Positions 56,336-64,000 of a stretch of DNA of 64,000 bases are shown piece after piece. Under the pieces are notes generated by a model. It was not told the origin of the DNA and searched no databases. It saw only the letters and a list, made by a program, of their open reading frames with translations. Every line of letters starts with the position of its first letter. The first letter of the stretch is position 1. The position numbers and the translations under genes are program-made. Location: NCBI RefSeq assembly GCF_000003815.2, contig NC_049988.1:22292384-22356383 (forward strand), given 5' to 3'. The DNA is from Branchiostoma floridae (taxonomy: Eukaryota; Chordata; Leptocardii; Amphioxiformes; Branchiostomatidae).

Positions 56336-57528
56336 TGCTTGGTTGGAGTTTTGCTACAGCACCTTTTGAAGCAAAACAAACAACCACCAGAAGGAAGACC
56401 AAGGATGAAGGATTTGTTCTGAAACAGGACTTACGTTTGTCCGGGCTGTCTTGGTTAAGAGAAAAACGCCATGAGTGGAACACAGTTTTGGGTACAACTT
56501 TTTAATGGTCAGTGTCGAAACGATGGACAATCATCATATATAGAGCGAACTGATCCTCACGCTAACCGACATGTTTCTCACCACAGTCACCCGTCAGTAA
56601 GACAGCTAGAGCCACAGTTCCTGCTGGTAACTTTAATTCAGTGTCACACATGTACAGATCGGCTTCACCAATGTGGTTTCTTCAGTGGTCAAGGCTCACA
56701 TGAGCACAGCATACCAGCTTTTATAAAGAAAATTGTTTAAGGACCTTCCATCAATAAATAGTGGGTTGTTATGGTATTAGGCATTTTTCTCGTTTACTAC
56801 AACAACAAAGAGTCAGTTTACTGTGAAAACAATGAAGTTGCAAGTGTTTTAGCGCTTGCATTTTGTCCAATACAATACAAAAACACGACAAAAAGTAAAG
56901 TTATCCTGGTGTAGGAAACGTTTAAGAACTAGTAATGCATTTTAAACTGGCAAACCACAATCTTTTCACTTTCTAGACTTTCCTATGTCAATCAAAACCT
57001 TCTGGCTACGTGCAAAAATATATGGGTACATTCTCTGCAATATATATGCGAACTGAGGCGGGTCTAGAATTGTAAAGTAATGCATCATGGCATTCAACAT
57101 TTCTCATGTGTTATTTTACTACTCAACAATAAGTGAAACAATAAGTGAAAGTGAGATATGTGAATCTTAACAAGGCTGAAATCTATGTAAAGAAAAAAAT
57201 TAACGGATTCGATGAAGTCAAACCAAGAGCTTTCTACTTATAAGATGTCCCCTAAGTAACACCTTTTGACTAAGTGCCAAAAGTATAAATACATTCTCTG
57301 CAATATATATATATGAGAAGCGAGGCGTGTCTAAAGATTACTTAGTACTGATTCATTGCTTTGGTGCCTATTTCTCGTGCGTTATTTTACTACTCAACAA
57401 ACTTGTAATCAAAGTGCTGTTTGGGCCCATTGCGACATTTTTTATATTTATCGTTTTACTGGCTAGTAGTTTTACTGCAGATGTCCGAAGGGCCGGTTTA
57501 CAGTGGTGGAGATAGTTCCGGCTGTCGC

Positions 57529-60349
57529 CTAGGGACGACCTGAAAACAAACAGCAGACATGAGATATGGAGTGATGTGTTTTGAAATGGTTTATAATGAT
57601 CAATGGTCTAACGTGATTAGTCTGATGGAGACTTGATCTGTGCCATGTTTACTAGAACGATAGGTTACAGGAAAAGGTACGGTTATAAGAAGTACCTGGG
57701 ACAGCCTGGCATATAAAGCGATACCGAAATTCGCATGCCCTGTCGGCCCACTTTTCCTCGAAGTCTCCGTAGTAAACAACGCAATCCTCGTTGTTCCAGT
57801 TGTTCGGTTGTTCATGACCCCAGGAGTTGTAGGTCCCAAGTGCAGAACCATCCACCCACTCAAAGCTTCCCTCTTCCCGCTGATCGTGCAGCCCGAACCA
57901 GAATTCCCCCTTGTCGCTCACAGACTTGTACAAGGAGAACAGGAAGGCGTTGGTCTCAGCGTCTCGGGCCATGGCGAGGGTGCCGCCGTCTTCACCACAG
58001 GCCGCAGCCGCATCGCTGAAGGTCTTCTCTGTATTGAAGGCCTTGTAGCAAATTCCACGGAACTCTGTGTAGCCTGTAGGACAAGATGCTGGAAAACAAG
58101 ATTTACATCCGACTAACGTATAGACAAGGAAGATATTTAAAAAGCAACAATTCATTAGATATGCGTCATCAGAACACCACTAAAACATGTAAATAAAGAC
58201 AGTAAATGAGTAATAAAAGGTAACATTTCATATCTAACCATATCAATTCATTAGATACGCTTGTACAGAATACCAGCATAACAAGTCAATAAAGACAGTA
58301 AAAGAGTATTAAAATCATTAACAAGATATTTCATCTCATATGATAATCAATGCCACATATTATTTGTTTCATACTAATAATATCACAAAAGTTCCTGTGT
58401 TCGGGGATTTTATACCAATGACATTTTCACTTTCACCATCTAAAATACACACAACTGAAAACCCAAAGTAACTGGCATGTTACGCATTTCCTGAAGACGC
58501 TGTTCCAAGGCGGTGACTCGGCTGCGCTCGCTGTCCAGGTCACCCTTTAAGGCATCAACAGTGGTGGACAGTTCGCGGATGTCGTCTCGGTCGCGCTTCA
58601 AGGCGTCAACAGTGGTGGAAAGTTGACACATGTCGTCTTGGTCGCGCTTCAAGGCGTCAACAGTGGTGGACAGTTGGTGCATGTCGTCTTGGTCGCGCTT
58701 CAAGGCGTCAACAGTGGCGGACAGTTTGCGCATGTCGTCTTGGTCGCGCTTCAAGGCGTCAACATTGGTAGACAGTTGGCGCATGTCGTCTTGGTCGCGC
58801 TTCAAGGCGTCAACAGTGGTGGACAGTTGGCGCATGTCGTCTTGGTCGCGCTTCAAGGCGTCAACAGTGGTGGACATGTCGTCTTGGTCGCGCTTCAAGG
58901 CGTCAGCAGTGGTGGACAGTTCGCGCATGTCGACTTGGCCGCGCTTCAAGGCGTCAACGGTGGTAGACAGTTGCGATATTTCCTGCAAACATAAGTCAGA
59001 ATACTAAACCTTAGAATAGCTTGGGGGAACACAAAGATACGTCCTTTTTTGTTAGCCTCGCGAGTAAATCTACAAGACAAACGGTATTAAAACCTGCACT
59101 AGAATGTTTACCTCTTTATTGATGAACGTCAAAGGGGCAAGTCCCACAGCGATCAGTACGGCAATGCCGGCGGTGATGCAGCTGCGGTGGGAGCGGATGA
59201 AGCTACAGAAAGCACCGCGGCTTGCTCCACCCGGGTACGTGCGGTCTGTTAGAAAAAAAGTGTTGAGCTCAAGATCAACTCTATAAGGCAATGTCAAGGT
59301 TTAAGGTTTTCATTGCGGGAACAGTGTATCTTAGACTGCATATTGTGAATGTCATTCAGACATGCCAATCCCTATGAGAGTTATAGTATATCCATATCTG
59401 TATCTGTATCTATATAGCCGGTATAACCGCATATCCATATCTGTATCTAGGGGTTGACATAATCTTTATTGACATATAAACGCAACACATTTAAAATTAA
59501 CATACAAGATGAATTTTGAAAAAAGAAGAGACCTTGGCCGACCCCTTAATAAGAATAGTAAAAATTCTGGAGGGCGCAAGGTAAAAACGTAATGTGTGCA
59601 ACCGACCATTTGATACATACAGTATTGCACAACGTTATATAGCAATATATTAATCTTGTCTTGTATTGCAATGTTGGATTTACAAGAATATTGTACTTAC
59701 AAAAACACTATCTGCTAGAAAAAAACCCAGATGGGGATTCGGAAACAGGGGTGATTATCGCACAATATATTGCGTAGGAAGAACACAAAGCGCATTGACC
59801 TAGACGTCGCTTTGACTTTCTGACCTCGGCGTCTTTATTGCCTACAGCTACAGGGCATAGCGATCTCAGCTATATAGCCGGTATAACCGCCGTTCATTTA
59901 GACATGCCGATCACTATGAGAATGATAACAAATCCATATGATAACTCTTTCCTCGTTATCGGTATCTAATTATCACTCTATCCGTATATCGAAGCTAGAA
60001 AACATAGATAAAAATCTAAATTCAAGGTTATCAATATCGATGGATCATCTCGCACAGAAAATTGTTTCCTGATGATACAAATTTGCACCTTATATTGCAA
60101 GCTACAATATCGGGTACCTGCTGACGTGCACGTTGCGTAACCTTTCACCGCCTCGGCTTCATCGTACGTGTGTGAAGACGCTTCTTGGTCTTCTTGCGAC
60201 TCGTCAGAAGGGCCGTTGCCATGGCGGACACGCCCGCGGGAACCACCTTGATGGACAGGAGGCCTAGGAGGTCGGGGCGGGGGCCCGCTGGTTTGACCGC
60301 TGTCAGGGCGAGAGAAAGGGGACCGAACCGGCTCTGCTTGCTCGTACAT
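57529..60349 (-). CDS. Type II membrane C-type lectin, copy 1
   Basis: Five exons in consistent phase: 60349-60118, 59245-59112, 58982-58484, 58088-57696 and 57539-57529, about 422 residues. Exon 1 is a Pro/Arg-rich cytoplasmic tail with SSHTYDEAEAV (a possible phosphotyrosine site). Exon 2 holds one membrane helix (ITAGIAVLIAVGLAPLTFI) with no signal peptide, giving type II topology. Exon 3 is a stalk of about nine 15-17-residue repeats (LSTTVDALKRDQDDMRQ). Exon 4 is a long-form CTLD with six cysteines, the FWFGLHDQ (WIGL-like) core, EQPNNWNNEDCV at the sugar site and WADRAC in place of WND. The last exon adds only GRP. QPN instead of EPN or QPD, and WAD for WND, make calcium-dependent sugar binding plausible but atypical. 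Confidence 0.88.
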
Positions 60350-60604
60350 GACCGTACTGTACAGACAACAAGAGAACTGTACAGCAGCCAACGTCAATGT
60401 GCATGAATATTGACAATAATGCCGTGATAAGTCTGGAGATGTGAGGATAGCTTTGCCCATATTTGGAGAGATGGCGCGTTATGACGTGCTGAAGATGACA
60501 TGTTGTTTTTCTGCAAGAGGCAGACTAATTTTCTGGGAAAAGGAGTTGGATCTCGGCTCGATTCGCCGTACCCGGGCGCGTTGGCGGTTTAGCTCACACG
60601 ACCC

Positions 60605-60696
60605 ACATGAGAGAGAGAGAGAGACAGAGAGGGAGGGTGAGAGGGAGAGGGGGGTAGATAGAGTGAGAGAGAGGGGGGGAGAGAAAAGGAAAAAGG

Positions 60697-60743
<47 letters not shown>

Positions 60744-60805
60744 AGGGAGGTGAGAGAGAGGGAGAGAGGGGGAGAAAGAGAGACAGAGAGAGAGAAAGGG
60801 AGAGG
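60605..60805. repeat. (GA)n-rich microsatellite at the duplication junction
   Basis: About 200 bases of nearly pure purine GAGAGA/GGGAGA. It lies exactly between unit 1 and the start of unit 2 of the lectin block. Confidence 0.95.
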
Positions 60806-60819
60806 GCTGGGGTTTTGTT

Positions 60820-62108
60820 AAAGCATCTTTTGAAGCAAAATAAGCAACCTCCAGATGGAAAAACAAGAATGAAGGATTTGTTCTAAAACAGGACTTACGT
60901 GTGTCCGGGCTGCCTTGGTCAAGAGAAAGACCCCATGAGTGGAACACAAATTTGGGTACAACATCTTGATGGTCAGTGTCGAAACGACGGACATTTATAA
61001 TATATGGAGCGGACTGATCCTCGCACTAACAAACATCTTTCTCACAACAGTCACCCCTCAGTAAGACAGCTGGAGCCACAGTTCCTGTTGGTAACTTTAA
61101 TTTAGTGTGCCACACATGTACAGATCGGTTTCACCAATGTGGCTTCTTCAGTGGTCCAGGCTCACATGAGCACAGTATACCATCTTTTATAAATAAAATT
61201 GTTAAAGGACCTTCCATCAATAAATAGTGGGTTGTTATGGCATTAGGCATTTTCCTCGTTTACTACAACAACAAAGAGTAGTCAGTCAACAATCAAGTTC
61301 CAAGTTTATTAGCGCGTGGATTTTGTCAATGTTACCCGTGTTTATGAAACGTTTAAGAAGCAGTAATGCATTTGACACTGCCAAACCACGGCCTTATCAC
61401 TTTCTAGACTTCCCAAAAAACAAAACCTTCTGGCTACTTACAAAAATAGAAGGTAAATTCTCTGCAATAGATATGAGAACAGAGGCGTGTCTACAATTAC
61501 ATAGTAATGCATCATGGCATTCACCATTTCACATGGTTATTTTACTAGTCTCAACAAACTTGTAAAACAACGTGTTGTTTTGGGCCCATTGCTACATGGC
61601 ATTCACTATTTCTCATGTGTTATTTTACTACTCAACAAACATGTAAAACAACGTGTTGTTTTGGGCCCATTGTTTTATCCATATGTAAAACTGCAAGCAT
61701 GCGTACAATCCAAACAAGAACCTGGGGTAAGATATTTGATTATCAATAAAGCTGAAATCTATGTAAAGAAAATATTAATGGATTTGATCAGGAGATTTCT
61801 ACTTCTAGAATGTTTGTTAAGTGATAACTTTTGGCTATGTGCAAAAAAATGGGTACATTCTCTGAAATATATATGAAAAGTGAGGCGTGTCTAAAGTTGC
61901 ACTGATTCATGGCTTTGGTGCCTATTCACTCTTTATCGTGCGTTATTTTAACTCAACAAACTTGTAAAAAAACGTACTGTTCGGTTCCAATGGCTGCATT
62001 TTTATATTTATCGTTTTACGGCAAACTAAATCGTTTGACTGGCCAGTAGTTTTACTGCAGATGTCTGTAGGGCCAGTTTACAGTGGTGGAGATAGTTCCG
62101 CCTGTCGC
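60820..62108. repeat. 3' flank of lectin copy 2, homologous to 56350-57528
   Basis: The order of landmarks is the same as in unit 1, with small indels and an extra short tandem copy at 61510-61680 (AACAACGTGTTGTTTTGGGC twice). No gene was seen. Confidence 0.75.
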
Positions 62109-63636
62109 CTAGGAACGACCTGAAAACAAGCATCAGACATCAGATGTGGAGTAACGTGGTTTAGAATGATTTATAATGAGAAAAGATGTATGGTTGTGAC
62201 TTGAGATGTGCCAAGTTTACTAGAAAGAAAGGTATCGAGAAATGGCACGGTTATAAGAAGTACCTGGGACAGCCTGGCATATGAAGCGAAACTGCCAGTC
62301 GCATGACTCGTCAGCCCACTTCCAGAATGGGTATTCGGGGTAATAAACGCAATCCTGGTTGCCGCCATAGCTATTTGGCTGTCCAGGAGCCCAGGAGTTG
62401 TACGTCCCAAGTGCAGAACCATCCACCCACTCAAAGCTTCCCTCTTCCCGCTGATCGTGCAGGCCGAACCAGAAGAGACCACTGTCGCTCACGGACTTGC
62501 GCAAGGAGACCAGGAAGGCGTCGGTCTCAGCGTCTTGGGGCATGGCGAGGGTGCCACCGTCTTCACCACAGGCCGCGGCCGCTCCGCTGAAGGTCTTTTT
62601 GGTGTTGAATGCCTTGTAGCAGATTCCACGGAACTCTGTGTAGCCTGTAGGACAAGATGCTGGAAAACAAGATTTACATCCGACTAACGTATAGACATGG
62701 AAGATATTTAAAAAGCAACAATTCATTAGATATGCGTCATCAGAACACCACTAAAACATGTAAATAAAGCCAGCAAATGAATAATAAAAGGCAACATTTC
62801 ATATCTAACCATATAAATACATTAGATATGCTTCTACAGAATACCAGCATAACAAGTCAATAAAGACAGTAAAAGAGTATTAAGATCATTAACAAGATAT
62901 TTCATCTCATATGATAATCAATGCTACATATTATTTGTTTCATACTAATAATGTCACAAAAGTTCCTGTGTTCGGGGATTTTATACCAATGATATTTTTG
63001 ATTTCACCATCTAAAATAGTACACACAACAACTGAAAACCCAAATAAACTGGCATGTTACGCATTTCTTGAAGACGCTGCTCCAAGGCTGTGACTCGGCT
63101 GCGCTCGCTGTCCAGGTCGCGCTTCAAGGCGTCAACTGTGGTAGACAGTTGGCGGAAGTCGTCTCGGTCGCGCTTCAAGGCGTCAACGGTGGTGGACAGT
63201 TGGTGCATGTCGTCAGTGGCGGACATGTCGTCTTGGTCGCGCCTCAAGGCGTCAACAGTGGTGGACATGTCGTCTTGGTTGCGCTTCAAGGTGTCAACAG
63301 TGGTGGACAGTTGGCGCATGTCGTCTTGGTCGCGCATCAAGACGTCAACAGTGGTGGACAGTTGGGATATTTCCTAAACACATTCGTCAGAATACTAAAC
63401 CTTAGAATAGCTTGTTGGAACACAAAGACACGTTCTCTTTTGTTAGCCACGCAAGTAAATTGACAAGACAAACGGTATTGAAACCTGCACTGGAATGTTT
63501 ACCTCTTTATTGATGAACGTCAGAGGGGCAAGTCCCACAGCGATCAGTACGGCAATGCCGGCGGCGATACAGCTGCGGTGGGAGCGGATGAAGCTACAGA
63601 GTGCACGGCGCCTTGCTCCACCCGGATACGTGCGGT
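62109..63636 (-). CDS. Type II membrane C-type lectin, copy 2 (5' exon outside window)
   Basis: Exons are 63636-63503 (membrane helix), 63373-63061 (stalk), 62659-62264 (CTLD) and 62119-62109 (GRS, stop). The cytoplasmic exon should lie about 0.9 kb further, beyond the edge. The stalk is about 104 codons, against 166 in copy 1, with five to six repeats and an interrupted one (SATDDMHQ). The first two thirds of the CTLD are nearly identical to copy 1, but the binding loop reads APGQPNSYGGNQDCV and the following segment KWADESCDWQFRF, clearly different. Cysteines are all kept. The gene is a recent tandem duplicate whose ligand site has changed. Confidence 0.85.
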
Positions 63637-64000
63637 CTGCGAGAAAAGAAAAATATTGAGCTCAAGATCAACTCCATAAGTCAATGCAAAAATCAACAAA
63701 AGGAATGACACAGGAAGAACATAAGACAATGACAAGATTTAAGGTTTTCGTTACGGGAACAGTGTATCTTAGACTGCATATTGTGAATTTCAGTAAGGCA
63801 TATGCATGCCAATCACTATGAGAATGATAGCATATCCATATGATATCTTTTCCCTCGTTATCGGTATCCATTTATCACTCTATACGTATATAGAAGGTAG
63901 AAGAAATTAGAAAAAAAATCTTAATTAAAGGTCATCAATATCGATGGATCATCTAGCACAGAAAATTGTTTCCTTATGATACAAATTTGCACCTTATATT
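63637..64000. other. Intron of lectin copy 2
   Basis: Homologous to the intron upstream of 59245 in copy 1 at its start and to about 59930-60100 at its end (TTATCACTCTATACGTATAT, ATCGATGGATCATCT). The middle (SINE-free AT-rich sequence at 59390-59890 in copy 1) is missing here. Confidence 0.6.

Larger units (their letters stand above)
56340..60805. repeat. Segmental duplication unit 1 (lectin gene block)
   Basis: The block from TTTTGAAGCAAAAC (56366) through the lectin gene recurs from TTTTGAAGCAAAAT (60827) to the window end, including 3' flank, introns and exons. Matched landmarks include CCGGGCTG, TTAGGCATTTT and the CTLD exon. The 3' flank of 1.2 kb (56340-57528) contains no gene I can recognise. 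Confidence 0.88.

Noticed and set aside
56295-56483. ORF with CFRTNPSSLVFLLVVVCF, repeated at 60850
   Set aside because: Part of the duplicated 3' flank of the lectin genes. The frame is not kept between copies and no domain is recognisable.
58623-59007. Plus-strand ORFs of LVALQGVNSGGQ or WSRFKASTVVDS repeats
   Set aside because: Antisense reading of the lectin stalk minisatellite.
60441-60947. Arg/Glu-rich (+) and Leu/Ser-rich (-) ORFs
   Set aside because: Produced by the (GA)n tract.

Overview
The window looks like cephalochordate (amphioxus, Branchiostoma-type) nuclear DNA. It has short phase-conserved exons in long introns, many foldback MITEs and tRNA-derived SINEs, tandem gene duplication, and many intronic minisatellites whose unit crosses an exon-intron border. 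From memory, border-crossing intronic repeats called mirage minisatellites have been reported in amphioxus. The species call is inference. Positions 39124-39223 are a 100-N assembly gap.

Left part (1-28 kb). A plus-strand ARM-repeat gene, cut at its 5' end by the window, has exons 129-251, 2921-3073, 4452-4583 and 5462-5587. Two later plus-strand exons (25986-26090 and the stop-bearing 27629-27786) keep the same splice phase and may be its 3' end. The intervening 20 kb holds four tandem copies (A-D) of an unrecognised two-exon minus-strand gene with a hydrophobic N-terminal half and a TPR-like helical C-terminal half. These copies are separated by satellite-like repeats of about 145 bp, hAT-like MITEs and older segmental duplications.

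Middle part (28-50 kb). A minus-strand ABCG (White/ABCG2-like) half-transporter runs from ATG 49307 to stop 29678-29676 in 20 recognisable exons. Exon 6, with the ABC signature motif, is mostly hidden in the N gap. Nearly every intron carries tandem partial copies of the adjoining exon edge: decoy donors after an exon, or decoy acceptors before one.

Right part (50-64 kb). A minus-strand C2H2 zinc-finger gene (54357-52777) is followed by decayed finger copies beyond its stop. Then come two tandem minus-strand genes for type II membrane C-type lectins (cytoplasmic tail, transmembrane helix, 17-residue-repeat stalk, CTLD). They form a duplicated block of about 4.5 kb with a (GA)n tract at the junction. 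The second copy runs off the right edge.

The most striking observation is the junction-spanning minisatellite pattern. At least 15 splice junctions in two unrelated genes are decorated with partial exon copies that keep the real splice site but lack the other end of the exon. Gene models are from reading alone; splice sites were placed by consensus and phase.
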